64,000 nucleotides of DNA from positions 3,930,215-3,994,214 of the forward strand of contig JAJHZJ010000008.1 of assembly GCA_023548195.1 (NCBI GenBank), in the 5' to 3' direction. Below are positions 20,691 through 32,180 of the stretch, piece after piece (position 1 is the stretch's first letter; each line of letters begins with the position of its first letter). The DNA comes from Bettongia penicillata ogilbyi. Taxonomy: Eukaryota; Chordata; Mammalia; Diprotodontia; Potoroidae. Below the pieces are notes generated by a model. It was given only the letters and a program-made list of their open reading frames with translations, made no database searches and had not been told where the DNA came from. The position numbers and the translations under genes are program-made.

Positions 20691-20699
20691 TCTTAAAAT

Positions 20700-20780
20700 T
20701 GCTTAATTTCTTTTGTCACTGTATCCCCAGTGCTCACCACATAGTAGGTGTGTAAGAGATGTTCCTGGATTTATTGTTCT
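20700..20780 (+). mobile_element. L2 LINE 3'-end fragment, plus strand
   Basis: Cactgtatccccagtgctca, ccacatagtaggtgtgtaag is the typical L2 3' UTR phrase. Only about 80 bases. Confidence 0.65.
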
Positions 20781-22050
20781 AGGGGATAGCAGCTCCAAAG
20801 AGACTTTGTGAAGCGTTTGGTAGTAGTAATAAAGCTAGAGTGTATAATATGCAGAGAATAGATGAAAAATGCCAATTTAATTTGATTTTTTTCATGGGGT
20901 ATCTGTGAACTTGATCCTATTTATGAAAACAAAAATTTTTAGACTAGCCACCTAAAGTAGTTTTGTAATGAGACCACACTATTTAAAGCAGTCTTTTCCC
21001 CTCCAATAATTACTAGTTTAAAAGATGATTTATGGCAAACAACCTTGACATTTAGTGTCAGTTTTTTTAATACCTTCAGGACAAACTACGTTTAAGCTTG
21101 ACAACTTACAACAGGTATACATAGACCATATAAGAAGGACAGAGAGGCAGAGAATTCCGAAACTTTGAATCTCGGAGAAGATGTGCTAAATAGCTGATTA
21201 ATCTTTCCGCTCATACTACCAGATCTTAAGTGATCCAGAGTATTCACTGGCCTCCTAGCAACGGGTAAGTTCACAGGCCATGTGATGAGTTCATTGTTCA
21301 TCTTGAATATTAATTTCCCAGTGGAGAAGTTACTGAGTGTAGAGGGTAGCTTTCTTTTTGTCGTAATTGAGAATGAAAAGGGGGATACATGTGACCAACT
21401 GAAAAAGGCAGGGAGTTTTACCAAATATATGTTACATCCCCAAAGTATGAATAAAAATACAAATTGCTCTTTTCTGGTGAAGGATAGTTGTGCTAGAGGG
21501 GAAATGAAAAAATCTTAAAAAATTTTCAAGTATAATGTTCCTTATAGGAATACTTGAAATGAATACTCAGATTGGATGTAGATTCTCATTAATTTGAATA
21601 TTTTAGATTTTCATAAATTCTCATTAATATAGATTTTCAAAAGTGTTGATTATTTCATTTAATTTGTTGGTTTTATTGGAATATAATTGGGTGAAATTGT
21701 TTTTCATTATAGTCTTTATTTATGTGTTGTGAATTCTCCTTCGTTGTTGATACTGGGCATTTGGATTTCTTCTTTCTTTTGAAGTTGAAAGAATTAAAAA
21801 ATGCTTGCTAACTGAAAAAATATAAAAGACAACGAATGTTAAGCAACTACTTTGAAATGCTCTGTATATTTTGAGTGCTATTTGATCAATCTGAAGGGTT
21901 TTCTGTTCCTGCTAAAAGAGAGGTGGTTCTTAGTTTTGTTCTCCACCCTGGGAAAGATGACACTTGCTTTAGATTTTTCTTGCCTTTTCTTGGTAATGAT
22001 GATTTTTACATCACATGTATTTTAGTGACATCATTAAAGCTGTTAAGTTG
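20781..22050. other. Unassigned intronic sequence
   Basis: No clear repeat or exon. AT-rich, with several attttca/aattctcatt repeats at 21570-21650 that look like local duplication. Confidence 0.5.
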
Positions 22051-22054
22051 TGAG

Positions 22055-22168
22055 TAATGTAATTAAGATTATAAGCTCCCCAAAGGCAGAGAGTGTACAT
22101 GATTTAAGCTTCTGCATGAAGGAGGTGCCCAGTAAAAATATTTATTGCTTGACTGAATGACATTATTA
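22055..22168 (+). mobile_element. L2 LINE 3'-end fragment, plus strand
   Basis: Aagattataagctccccaaa, ggcagagagtgta, then gcccagtaaaaatatttatt and gcttgactgaatgac: the ordered L2 3' UTR ending. Confidence 0.78.
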
Positions 22169-23430
22169 TACTGCTTGGTGGATCCAGTAAACCATGTGCA
22201 TTCTAAATTCCAGAAGGATTCTCTAGCTTTGCAATTGTGGTACATGCTAGTTTTAGTTCCTGGAAGAATTTGAAGATTTTTGTTTGTTTTTAAAGGACAA
22301 TTGTGACTTAGATCCATGTTGTAGATCTGATAGGTTTCTTCTTTTTCAACATAAAGCACATGGTGGAATCTTCAGAAAGTCAAAACTGGTTTTGTGAGCT
22401 CATTTTAGAGGTTCTAATAGTGTGAGGGGAAAGCCGGCTTACTACTCACTACCTTTGCTAGTTTTACTAGTTGACAGTTTGTGGAAACTAATTTGGGTAC
22501 ATAATATATTGCACATTCAAATTCTGTAGGTTCTCTTTCATTTTAAGAGATGTGAGACTTTTATGGGAACAGACTGTGTGTGGGAGTGGACGATGGGAGC
22601 TTTAGGTCTGAATCCTGGATCAATCACAAACCAGTTTTATCATTGGCAAATAACATGGCCTCTATACTTCTATGACTATAAAATGAGGTTTTCAATACCA
22701 ACCTGTAGTTTGTTCTGTAGTTTTAATTGATGTGGCTAAATATGTACTGGTGGGGTCTGAATTCTCTAGGATATATATCTTCCAAATGCACATTGATGTG
22801 AAAGTATTGAAAAGGATTTTAGGATGTTCAATTTTTTTTCCTCTTTAACTTTCAAATATTTGACTTTTACTCTATAAATATAGATAATTTCCATTTACTC
22901 TGGGGTCCTAGTTTCTGTTTTCCTCGAATATGATGCTAAATGTGTATACGTTGGGGTTTCCGTGGGTGCTAGCAACAATGAGAAAATGCCAGTTTGAAAC
23001 CTGGCAAGTTATAAGAGATATGCAGTTTTAATAAATAGCATCATATCACCTCCTTTGTCAACTTTGTAGAGAGCCATCTCTGTCTCAGTGGTTATGCTTC
23101 CTGGCTATAAACTAGATTTACATCCGAAATGACATGTACTGGCTCCATCTATTCAACAAGTGAAAGTAAGGAATGTTGAACTTCATGGTGAAGGATTCCC
23201 CCTCCCCCTCCTCCTTATTGTTTGTTGGAATTGGGAGTTGACATTGTTTCAAAATTCTATAATGCCTTTTAGCAGTTTTGGAAGGGAAATGGAGATAAGA
23301 GTCTTGGGAAGAAGAAATATCAATATATTGTATAAAATCTTTCCATCTTTTATCCATCCAGTCTTAGAACAATGTTGGTGCTAAATTTGCCTGTACTCTT
23401 GGAGAATGTGCCCTAGGACTTGAAATTGTC
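22169..23430. other. Mostly unassigned intronic sequence
   Basis: A faint plus-strand SINE trace (aggtctgaatcctggatcaa, then ctataaaatgaggttttcaa) lies at about 22600-22700. The rest shows no recognisable element or exon. Confidence 0.45.
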
Positions 23431-23539
23431 CTGAGAAGGTGGGTTGATTTGGATGTCCAGAAAAGAGAGGTGAGGATTCAAGATTGCTGAGTGCCTGGTA
23501 AAGCAAAGATTGAAATGTTTTGTGTGAGTGGTGATGAGA

Positions 23540-24420
23540 CAAACCTGACTATATGGAGCAGAGTATCGAAAGAGAAAATTGGATTGCTAGGGTGGGGGAC
23601 ATAATGAAGAGTCTTGAAAACTAAGTGGACGAGAGTTCAGAGTTGGTGGCAGTAAGGAGACATAGTTTCTGAGGGACTGGGAAGCTATCACTGTAGCCAA
23701 AGTGTGATGGATCAAGGTACTACTAACAATGAAAGTGGAGACCATGGGAAACAGCTGAGAGATATTGTGTAGAAATAGTAAATCATCTGAAGGAAGAGGA
23801 AATTAATATACATTTATTAAGTATTTACTATGTGCTAACAGTTGTGCTCATGGTGGGGAAGGGTGTTGGGAAAGGTCAAGTGAAACAGCATTTGCCCTCA
23901 AGGAGCATTTTTCCCCTCAAGGGATTGGAAAAAGAAATAGGCGTTGGTGATCAATTGGTTATAAAGGGAGAAGGAAAATTTAATACTTTAAGGTACCTAA
24001 AATACTAGGGAAAGTGGTAGTGGTATTAATGGAGATTAAGAAGTTGGTAAAAGGGACATATAGAAGAAAGGGGGTAAATTCAGTTTTTATATTTATTTAA
24101 GCAGAGAGCGATATAGGTAGTTGGAAATAAGGGGTTGGTCTTTGTATAAGAGGTTAAAGTTGGAGATTTTTGGCCCAGGATAAAGAAAATGATGCCTACA
24201 AAGGTGGAATAACATCCCCAAGGAACACAGGTAGTGAGTGTCAGAACTTGCGATGCCAAACTGAGTGGTCCAAGTCCAAATCCAGTTCCTGGAGTGAGTC
24301 ACTGGGAGGAAGAGCAGAGGGACTCTGACAAATGACTAATAATTGCAGGTCAAGATGGGGAAGTACCACCAGCAAAGGAAACAGAAAAAGTATATGAGGA
24401 GAATCAGGGGGAAAATACTA
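23540..24420 (-). mobile_element. Degenerate L2 LINE region, minus strand, with nested SINE
   Basis: Aatgaagagtcttgaaaact, gggaagctatcactgtagcc and catttattaagtatttacta, agcatttgccctcaaggagc are reversed L2 ORF2/3' UTR phrases. A reversed SINE piece lies at about 24190-24305 (acaggtagtgagtgtcagaa, ccaagtccaaatccagttcc). Patchy and interrupted; limits are approximate. Confidence 0.5.
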
Positions 24421-24879
24421 GGAAAATCAAGGAAGCTGAGAATAAGAAGGAAAAATTATTTTGTGGGTGGGCAAAAATAAAATATCAACAGAAAGCAAAG
24501 AAATAAATGAACAAGGAGCAAATGGATGACAAGGAGGTTATCACCCATTCAGTTTCAGCATTCTGAGTAGATCCCTGTAGGGAGTCCACCATCTGTATAA
24601 GCTGAACTTGTGTCCTGTGTCTCTAAATGACTGTTACATCTCCAAATCTGTTATCTCTTGTATGTTGGCTCAAGGCTGGTCAAATATAGGATCATCCATG
24701 GTGGGACTGGCAGTGGTATGGGAGATAAAGAAGGTAAAGCTGGATTTTGCTTTTCTTTAAGACAATTTAAAAAATTCTTTTTTAAAATTATGAATGATCA
24801 TCAGCACACATGAATATTTAAGCACATAAAGAACAAAAAAAGACTATGAAACTGGGAACTTGTATGTACAGTTTGATTT

Positions 24880-25115
24880 CTTAAAAATGCATTTTTATTT
24901 TAGCATAATAGTAACAAATTGCCTCATTTGTGTTATTTTCTGAATTTTTTCTTCTACTTTCATTTAAAACATTTTATTAGGGATTTTTTCTTTTTGCATC
25001 CCATTAACTCCCCTCTCCCAGAATCCTCCCCCAGAATTTGTAATAATTACAGTTAAGCGAAACAATTTAGTGTATTAACTATGTCTGAAAAACGTATGTC
25101 TCCTGTACCTCCAGT
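24880..25115 (-). mobile_element. L1 3' UTR-like fragment, minus strand
   Basis: T-rich sequence followed by ttttgcatcccattaactcc, cctctcccagaatcctcccc and gtaataattacagttaagcg resembles the reversed L1 3' UTR also seen at 14.7 and 62.65 kb. Diverged, so moderate confidence. Confidence 0.5.
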
Positions 25116-25384
25116 CCATCATCTTTGTGCCAAGCAAAACACACTTGAACTGTGGCTGATTCTAAAGGGGAAAATAAAAGGAGAAAAGATAAAAAAAATC
25201 TCATCATCTAGGCTTTGTGGAAGAATGGAAGGGCAGAGGAGTAGTGTCAGAGCACTCCAAGTATAGTTTCTAGTACTGATTTCATTTTTTCCTTTCATTT
25301 TTCTTTCTGAAGAGTGGGTTGTAGAGTGAGTCAAAGAGAAGAAACATAATTAGATATGATGGAGGGAAAAACAGGTACCAGTCC

Positions 25385-25640
25385 TAACTGTGAATGTGAA
25401 TGGGATGAACTCACCCATAAAACAAAGGAGGGTGACATCATAAATTGGAAAGCAGAATCCAAGAATATTGTTTACAAGAAACACACTTGACATAAAGATT
25501 TACCCAAAGTTAAAAAGAGGGACTGGAATAAGACTCTGTTGTGCCTCAGATGAATCCCAAAGTGCAAAAATGTCCTAATCTCCAAACAACAATAAAAATA
25601 GTCGTGGCTATGCCCATTTCAATAACTAATAGTGGATTTC
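25385..25640 (+). pseudogene. L1 ORF2 endonuclease-domain fragment, plus strand
   Basis: Two reading frames joined by a frameshift give GMNSPIKQRR and CLQETHLT, the conserved N-terminal endonuclease signature of L1 ORF2, and a later VVAMPIS corresponds to the VAILIS strand. Internal stops and shifts make it dead. It is opposite in orientation to the L1 3' UTR-like piece about 270 bases upstream. Confidence 0.78.
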
Positions 25641-26525
25641 TCACCCTTTCCTCTGTATCTGTCTCCTTTTCCTAATCCTCCTCCCCCTTTAAAAATAGGA
25701 CCATTTTCCCCCACTATCCCAGAAGCTACTTTCTCTGCCTTCCCTGCAGTTTGATTCCCTTCTTACCCCACTCCTTCAGTAATTTTTAAAATTAGTCCTA
25801 ACACTGATCTTATTAACCTTTTCCATATTCTGCCCCTAGTCCAGCTTCTAGCTGCTGGGAGATACTCCCAATAGCCTGAGCTTAGTTTGTCCTTGAAATA
25901 CCAGTGAATTTTACTTTCCTTCTTTTGTATACAAAGGCTCCCTGTTAGCACCTCTGTGTGACTTTCTTTCCTTGTGGGATCTAAGGAAAAAAGAGAAGTG
26001 AAAGGAATAGGAGGAAGCCTTTTCTTCTTTAGCTGTTTCCCCTTTGTCTGTTATTAGTGATTACACTTAGAGCACTGGTAGTTGCTCTTTTTGAGACTGT
26101 TGTATTCCACATTGTGCCTGGGCAGGAAAGAAACCCTGTCTAGAAAGTACCAGGTGGTGACAGTGGAATGGGAAGTGGCCAGGACAACAGAAGAAAAGAA
26201 AGGGCAGGGTCCTGCAGAGCTAAGCATAACCAAGAAATGTTCCTAGGACTTTACTTTGGCACAGGACCCTTATTGCTAGAGTTCTGCAGTCCTTCAGACT
26301 CTCAGGCCCCCACCCAGAGTTACTGGAGTCATGACAGTAACTTGGGGTAGACTCCTACTTTTTCTTCTTGGGAGGTTGGAGAAGGCAGAGTCATGTATCC
26401 CTGGGAAAAGAGGTGATAAAATGTGTTCTTAACATCCCAGACTCAAAATTGAGAATGACTTCTATTCCAGAATTAAATGCTTTACGTATGGTATCAAGAT
26501 TCTTGAATACTGATAGTCAAAAATT
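25641..26525. other. Unassigned intronic sequence
   Basis: Pyrimidine-rich at 25640-25780. No element or exon recognised. Confidence 0.45.
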
Positions 26526-26527
26526 TA

Positions 26528-26720
26528 AAGCGGGAAGGGACATTAGAGGTTCCATCCAACTCGCTTATGTTTTTAGATGAAGAAACTGAGATTCAGAGGG
26601 ACCTTGTCCAAATGACTTGTCCAAGGTCACATGGATTAATAAGTGGCAGAGCTAAGATTTGAACCTGCTCTGGGAGTCCAAATCCAGGGGTCATTTCTCT
26701 ACAGTGTCTCTCTTTATGCA
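26528..26720 (-). mobile_element. CORE-SINE with CR1/L3-like tail, minus strand
   Basis: Gggaagggacattagaggtt, ccatccaactcgctt, gatgaagaaactgagattca, aggtcacatggattaataag and atttgaacctgctctgg: a complete reversed element. Confidence 0.85.
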
Positions 26721-27029
26721 GTATGGTACTTTTAGATCCCTAAAGAATTTTGTCTATGTGGCTATTTCTTCTATTTATGCAACTCTCATGTTCACTAGGA
26801 CTTAGTCAGATGGTCTTCAGAGCTTGCTGTAGAGGGGAAACAGTCATAACCTGGTGGCTCCCTTGTTGCTAATGAGCCTTTTTGAATTTAGCCATATCCG
26901 TTCTCGAATCCAGCTACCTACCCTTCAGGTGTATTATGAATTAAAAAAGCATTTATGGGCTGGCCTAAGAACCTAACCATCATTTAATTCTTTGGGAAAA
27001 TGAGTTTGGAGTTCTAAACTACTGACTTG

Positions 27030-27200
27030 GGAGACAGTCCACCATAATGGAAATCTGGATGAAGGGGTCACAGGACATGAGTTTGAACACCTTGTATACC
27101 TTATTGGCCATGTGATTTTTATGTAAGGCAGTTCCCCTCTCTGGGCCTCAGTTTCCTCACTTATCCCTTCTGGATTTTACTCTATGATTTTGTAACTTAA
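27030..27200 (+). mobile_element. CORE-SINE, plus strand, diverged
   Basis: Caggacatgagtttgaacac, ttggccatgtgatttttatg, gggcctcagtttcctcactt, ending attttactctatgatttt. Confidence 0.75.
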
Positions 27201-27454
27201 AAGGAGCTTTTTGTAAATTAGGAACTGTCTAAATCCATTGGTGAGTTAGGGACTCATGTTACTTATGTTAAAATGGCCCATATTATAAACAGAGATTTCA
27301 CTTTGAAAAAGGTATTTTTTAAAGGAGCCAAAATCTTTCCTTATCTCCAGAATGAAATAAGTGTATACTCACAACTACATGAAAAATTATTTTTTGCCTC
27401 AACTTCAACTACACTTTGAATGATGAAAAAAAATTAAAGGGCTTATTTTAGAAA

Positions 27455-27700
27455 GGTGAGTGGCACAGAGGATAAAGCCCTGGAACTGGAGTCAGGGAGG
27501 TCTAAGTCCAAATCCAACCTCAGTGACTTCCTTAGCTGTATGACCCTGGGCAAATCATATAATCACTATTTGCCTCAGTTTCTTCATCTGTACCATGGGG
27601 GTAATGATAGTACCCACCTCCCAGGGTTGTTATGAAGATGAAATGAGATATACAAACCTTAGAAATGCTATATGTGTCCATTATTATATTATTACTTTCT
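27455..27700 (+). mobile_element. MIR-type CORE-SINE, plus strand, near full-length
   Basis: Gagtggcacagaggataaag, ctggaactggagtcaggg, gctgtatgaccctgggcaaa, tgcctcagtttcttcatctg, cccagggttgttatgaagat, then a run-out into ttattatattattac. One of the clearest MIR copies. Confidence 0.9.
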
Positions 27701-27800
27701 TATTATGTGTCAGGCTTTGTTAAACACTGGAAATAAACATACAAGCAAGCAAGACAGTCTCTGTCCTTGAGAAACTTCCATTATAACATGGGAAGACAAT
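27701..27800 (-). mobile_element. L2-type remnant, minus strand
   Basis: Gtcaggctttgttaaacact, ggaaataaacatacaagcaa and acagtctctgtccttgagaa match the recurrent reversed L2-type phrase. Confidence 0.5.
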
Positions 27801-28149
27801 GAGTAAAGGGGAGTAGTTGTTGGAAGAGAGGAAAGGATGTAGGTGTTAACTGTTCTTGCCATGGTAACATGAGTTGGAAATGGCCAGAAGGTGTCTGAGT
27901 GGCCTGTTCTTGGCAAGAAAGGATGCAAACTCATGTATTAGTGTCCAGGGTCTCTGGGTCAGAGTCAGAATGCTGATGAAAGGAGGAGGAGCAGGACCAG
28001 AATACAAGTGGAAGTGACCTCATTAATGCTACTTTACCTCCAAGATCTCAAATTCCAAACACCTCTCTCTGAATATAAACTCCATCAATTTTTCTTGCTT
28101 CCCAAAACTAAGCTTTTTCTCCACCCTCATTGTGATCATTTCCCCCTCC

Positions 28150-28238
28150 CCCAACTACCTTAATTTCCTTATCTGTGAAAAGGGAGGGTTCAACTAAATT
28201 ATTTTTAAGATCTCTTTGAACTCTAAAACTTTCATCTT
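28150..28238 (+). mobile_element. SINE 3' part with CR1/L3-like tail, plus strand
   Basis: Taatttccttatctgtgaaa, agggagggttcaactaaatt and gatctctttgaactctaaaa. Confidence 0.7.
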
Positions 28239-28795
28239 AAATGCTTCATTCTACCAGTCTCTTAGTTCCTTCCGCTTTACAGGAAGTACTAGAGTCTCTG
28301 CTCCATGCTTGTATCTCACTAGAAGTCCACAGTAAATCAGTCCAATTATTTCTTCTGTGGCTACCATTCCAATTCATGGGTCTGGTTAACTCCCCAAATC
28401 TACTTCTTCCATCCCAGGGAAAGTCACAAAACAGTTCAGCAAGACTTCAGTACAGTACTCTTTCATCTCAGCGATGCCCTCTTTGCTGACGTGCAATGAT
28501 TTTCATCAATTTCACGGACTTTTCTCTTTTATCCCCAGAACAGTTGTTCAGACTTTTCCCACATTCTTCAAGCCCCATCCCATACACTCATGGCAGATGA
28601 TCTCACCTCCTACTTTACTGAGAAGACTGAGGCCATCTGAGACCAGTTCCCACAGCATCTCTATACTTTAAAGCTTTTGTTTTGTCTTCCACCATTGTCT
28701 TCTTCTTTCATTTTGTCTGAGGAAGTGTCTTCCTTTCCAAAGCCATCTCTTCTACCCTTAGTCTTTATTTTTCACCGAGCTGTCCAAGGAAACTC
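28239..28795 (+). mobile_element. L2 LINE ORF2-internal fragment, plus strand
   Basis: Catggcagatgatctcacct, cctactttactgagaagact and gaggccatctgagaccag fit the L2 ORF2 stretch between endonuclease and RT (ADDLTSYFTEKTEAI in one frame). Upstream ~350 bases are compatible with L2 but less certain. No intact frame. Confidence 0.6.
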
Positions 28796-28892
28796 TGGTA
28801 CAAGTATTGGAACAGAGATTTAAACAAGAGACTTTTGATGCCAAATTCAGTGTTCTTGTCACCACACCATGCTTCTACTCATGTTCTATAAA

Positions 28893-29203
28893 TGTGTGTG
28901 TTTGTCCTTTGTTGCCAAAGAAGACCATGCCATCAGAGAAATGATGACATGACTTGCAATTGACTTGTTGTTTTTTGAGTGAGGGAGGGCTGTGCAGGTC
29001 ACCAATCTCACTTCTTCTCCAGAACCATCTGAATCCAGTGACCATCAGGGTTACTAGAGATGACCCAGGATGAGGCAATTGAAGTTAAATGACTTGCCCA
29101 AGGTCACAGAGCTAGTGAGTGTCAAGTGTTTGAGGTGAGATTTGAACTCAGATCTCCTGACTCTTGCACTGGTACTCTATCCACTGTACCACCTAGCTGC
29201 TCC
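28893..29203 (-). mobile_element. WSINE1-type CORE-SINE with long LINE-like tail, minus strand
   Basis: Near full-length in reverse. The left end (tttgtcctttgttgccaaag) is its 3' tail; then atgacatgacttgcaattga, ggagggctgtgcaggtcacc and tctgaatccagtgaccatca, followed by aatgacttgcccaaggtcac, gatttgaactcagatctcct and ctctatccactgtaccacct at the tRNA-like head. The tail resembles the 3' end of the zinc-finger LINE at 3.9 and 58.0 kb. The family name is from memory. Confidence 0.85.
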
Positions 29204-29261
29204 CTGCTCTATAAATACTTATTGAGCAAATGCATGTGTGTGTGTGCATCCGTCTATCCAT

Positions 29262-29515
29262 TATTGCTGCTGTTGTTTAGTCATTTTAGTTGTGCCTGAC
29301 TCTTAGTGGCCCCATTTGGGGTTTTCTTGGCCAAAGATATCAGAGAGCGTTACCATTTCCTTCTCCAGATCATTTTATAGATGGGGAAACAGAGGCAGAC
29401 AGGGTTAAATAACCTGCTCAGGGTCACATTCCTAGTTTCTGAGGCCAGATATGAACTTGGGTCCTGATTCTAATTAAACCTGGTGCTCTATCTGCTGTAC
29501 CACCTAGATGTCTCT
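29262..29515 (-). mobile_element. Mar-1-type CORE-SINE, minus strand, near full-length
   Basis: Tgttgtttagtcattttagt, gtgcctgactcttagtggcc, ccatttggggttttcttggc (RTE-like tail), then tatagatggggaaacagagg and the head ending ctgctgtaccacctagatgt. Confidence 0.9.
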
Positions 29516-29782
29516 CTATCTATTACAGACCTATACATACATACCCAAATTTATATAGAAATAATTTTAAAATCAAACATAAAAAGGAAAGTGATCTATT
29601 ATGAGAATTTAAGAACTAAGAGACCCCTTAGAGATCATATAATCTATTCTTCCTTGGGTTCCATTAAAAAGACTAGAAGAAATTCTATGAGTGAATGTAA
29701 TGAGTCAAGAAAATGACATCTCTCCCTCAATGCCTGCTTATGATTTGGAAACTCTTGTTTTCCTAAAAGTGAAACCTCTGGT

Positions 29783-29963
29783 CAGAAGCTCCCAAACATA
29801 TTTGACCTGCCACCCTCTTTAAAAAAAAAAAAAACTTAGTGAGTCCCTGGAAATCCATTCTTTGAAATTTGTGTCACCTGAGGCTACTGCCACCAGCCCT
29901 CTTTCTCCGCCCCATCATTCTAGTGCCTCCCAAGGGGTGGCATCACCCACTTTGTGAACTATC
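29783..29963. mobile_element. Probable hAT-type nonautonomous element
   Basis: Cagaagctcccaaacatatt at one end and tcacccactttgtgaactat at the other look like degraded hAT terminal inverted repeats, with rrccctggaaat-type interior (gtccctggaaatccattc). No convincing 8-bp duplication. Orientation not set. Confidence 0.45.
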
Positions 29964-29969
29964 TAGTTT

Positions 29970-30400
29970 AGAGAGTCCAGAAACTCTACTCTTACCAAAA
30001 GGGGTAAGATATATCTAAGACTAAGAGAGGTGTTAAGAGTTAAAAGAAAGTAGCAACACAAAGGAATGGGCCAGCCATGTGAATAATGTATATTTTAAAC
30101 ATCTGTCATATACCTATTGAGTTAAAAAATTATGGCTTAGCTCATACATGAAGACAAAAATATCCATTTATCTTTCCACACTAATACATACCAGCCCTCA
30201 GGGCCAAGTTTTCCCTTTTTGAAGATAAAAGGCAAATGTTTTGGCAGATCCTCGAGGTGCTTTAGTTGTGCTAAGGCTTCCTCCAAGCCCTAGCTTGAGA
30301 TGGTCCCAGTTTGATGGGGATGCTTCTTCTACCTTTGTCTTTTTTCTCCTTGATTCCTGTCTGGTTGGTTCCTCTCAGGATTATGATAACCCATTTACTA
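29970..30400. other. Unassigned intronic sequence
   Basis: No repeat or exon recognised. Confidence 0.5.
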
Positions 30401-30409
30401 CTCTCTGTA

Positions 30410-30505
30410 TAGTTTTACTATATATTTACTACATATATATTACTGTATACTATACCATATATTTATATATATTTATATATTTACTATATATCACTATATA
30501 TATGT
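30410..30505 (+). repeat. AT-rich (TATA/TTTA) low-complexity tract
   Basis: Tatatatttactacatatat-type words over about 95 bases. Confidence 0.9.
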
Positions 30506-30699
30506 ACCAACTTTGTTTTTAGAGTTCAATCCAGTTTCACTTTGTAATCCTCTCATTGGTAGATAAAATTAAGTTATTCCATAGAAAATGTAATTCTGCA
30601 TCAAAGATTAGCTGTCATACAAAAATTAAACAAATCGCACATAGTTATTGAGAGCAGTGTTGGTGTCACAAAATAACGAATCCTTTTTTTTGGTGACAT

Positions 30700-31075
30700 T
30701 TTAATAGGTTTTTCAAATGCTTTTACATCCACTGCCTTATTTGATCTTTAGAGCAACCCATCTGATAGGCAAGACAACTGTTGTCCTGAGTTTTCATTTT
30801 TTTTTCTTTAAAAAAGAAAATTAGAGTCTGGAGAGGTGAATGACTTGCCCACAGTCACTGGAGTAATAGTGGAAGAGGACCGAGATCATCTGTTTAGAGT
30901 TGGTGAAGATATAGAATCCGCCTCTTTCAACCTGTTATTTTCCAGATGAGGAATCTGGGACTCAGAGAGGTCAGGGGATGTGCTAGGGACTAAAGAGGCA
31001 GAAACTGATGGTGGCATGATTTGAAACTGGGTTCTCTGGCTGAAAATTAAGTGCTCTGAACATTGTGCTTCCCTA
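30700..31075 (-). mobile_element. Two old MIR-type SINEs, minus strand, adjacent
   Basis: First (about 30700-30895): catccactgccttatttgat, gcaacccatctgataggc, gaatgacttgcccacagtca. Second (about 30905-31075): ttccagatgaggaatctggg, actcagagaggtcag, atttgaaactgggttctctg. Confidence 0.75.
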
Positions 31076-31152
31076 ATCAGAGCTCAAGTCTAAGCTCTGG
31101 TGGGTAGGATGTGTTAATGTGGGAAAGGGAAGGGAGGCTAATGGATGTTTTT

Positions 31153-31195
<43 letters not shown>

Positions 31196-31262
31196 GAGAG
31201 ACAGACAGACAGACAGACAAAGGGAGAGAGACAGACTGACAGTCAGACAGACAGAGAGGCAT
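31153..31262 (+). repeat. Compound (GT)n then (GACA)n microsatellite
   Basis: About 37 bases of gt, then gaga and gaca units with drift to 31262. Confidence 0.95.
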
Positions 31263-31379
31263 ACACTGACAGAGACAGATAATGATCCCTTCTAGAGCCT
31301 AGGTGGCCAAAACAATACCAAATTCCCCCTTAGATGATAGACAGTGTTCCCCTCATCCCTTAATTAAATTTGATATTGA

Positions 31380-31640
31380 TGGGATCAGCTAAGTGTCTCA
31401 GGGCTTGAATCAGAAGGACCTTAAACACTTACTAGCTGTGTGACCCTGGGCAAGTCACTTAACCTCTGTTACAACCTCTGTTGTTCAGTTTCCACATATG
31501 TAAAATGGGGATAATCACAGCATCTACCTCTCAGGGCTATTGGGAAGCTCAAATGAGATGATATTTGTAAAGTTTTTGGCACAATGTGTGGCACATAGCA
31601 TGCATTGTATAACGTATTAGTCGTTGTAGGCTCTGTATAA
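31380..31640 (+). mobile_element. MIR-type CORE-SINE, plus strand, with 3' end
   Basis: Cttactagctgtgtgaccct, gggcaagtcacttaacctct, a short duplicated acctctgtt unit, then gtaaaatggggataatcaca, agggctattgggaagctcaa and gtggcacatagcatgcattg. Confidence 0.9.
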
Positions 31641-31646
31641 AAGTTA

Positions 31647-31647
31647 G

Positions 31648-31699
<52 letters not shown>

Positions 31700-31711
31700 G
31701 GTGGTGGTAGT
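31647..31711 (+). repeat. Compound trinucleotide repeat (GAT)n to (GGT)n
   Basis: Roughly 13 gat/atg units pass directly into about 9 ggt units, right after the MIR 3' end. Met and Val runs in the frame are a repeat artefact. Confidence 0.96.
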
Positions 31712-32094
31712 GGTCATCATGAGATGTTGGTCAGCATTTCTGTCCTTCTTTTGTCCAGAAGTGAGAGTCTCTCTCTACCCTCTTAGGTGGGCATTGGTTC
31801 TTCATATTTTTTCAATCCAACAGTGTTTTTAAGAGCAGATGGATTTTGGCAGCACAGCTTGGCACTTTGGGATGGCAGCAGGAGTAGTGGGATGTGAAAG
31901 GGTTTTCCCTCCTCTGCACTTTGATAGCTGAACACTACCTCCTCTCTCCTCACTTTCCAAATAGATGTTGTAAGAGCAGCTCACTAGCATTTGGGAACTA
32001 AAATCTCTAACCTCTGCTTCCTGGGTTAACTTTTACTGTCTTCTTTTCATTCTTTGCTTTTGGAATTTTCCCATTCTCTCTGAGAACACACAAG

Positions 32095-32180
32095 AGATAC
32101 CTGCACACATGCACACAATACACATATGCACACACACACAGATATGCACTCATGCACACATATACACATGCGTACACTCA
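32095..32180 (+). repeat. CA-rich degenerate repeat
   Basis: Cacacatgcacacaat- and catatgcac-type words, mixed. Confidence 0.8.
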
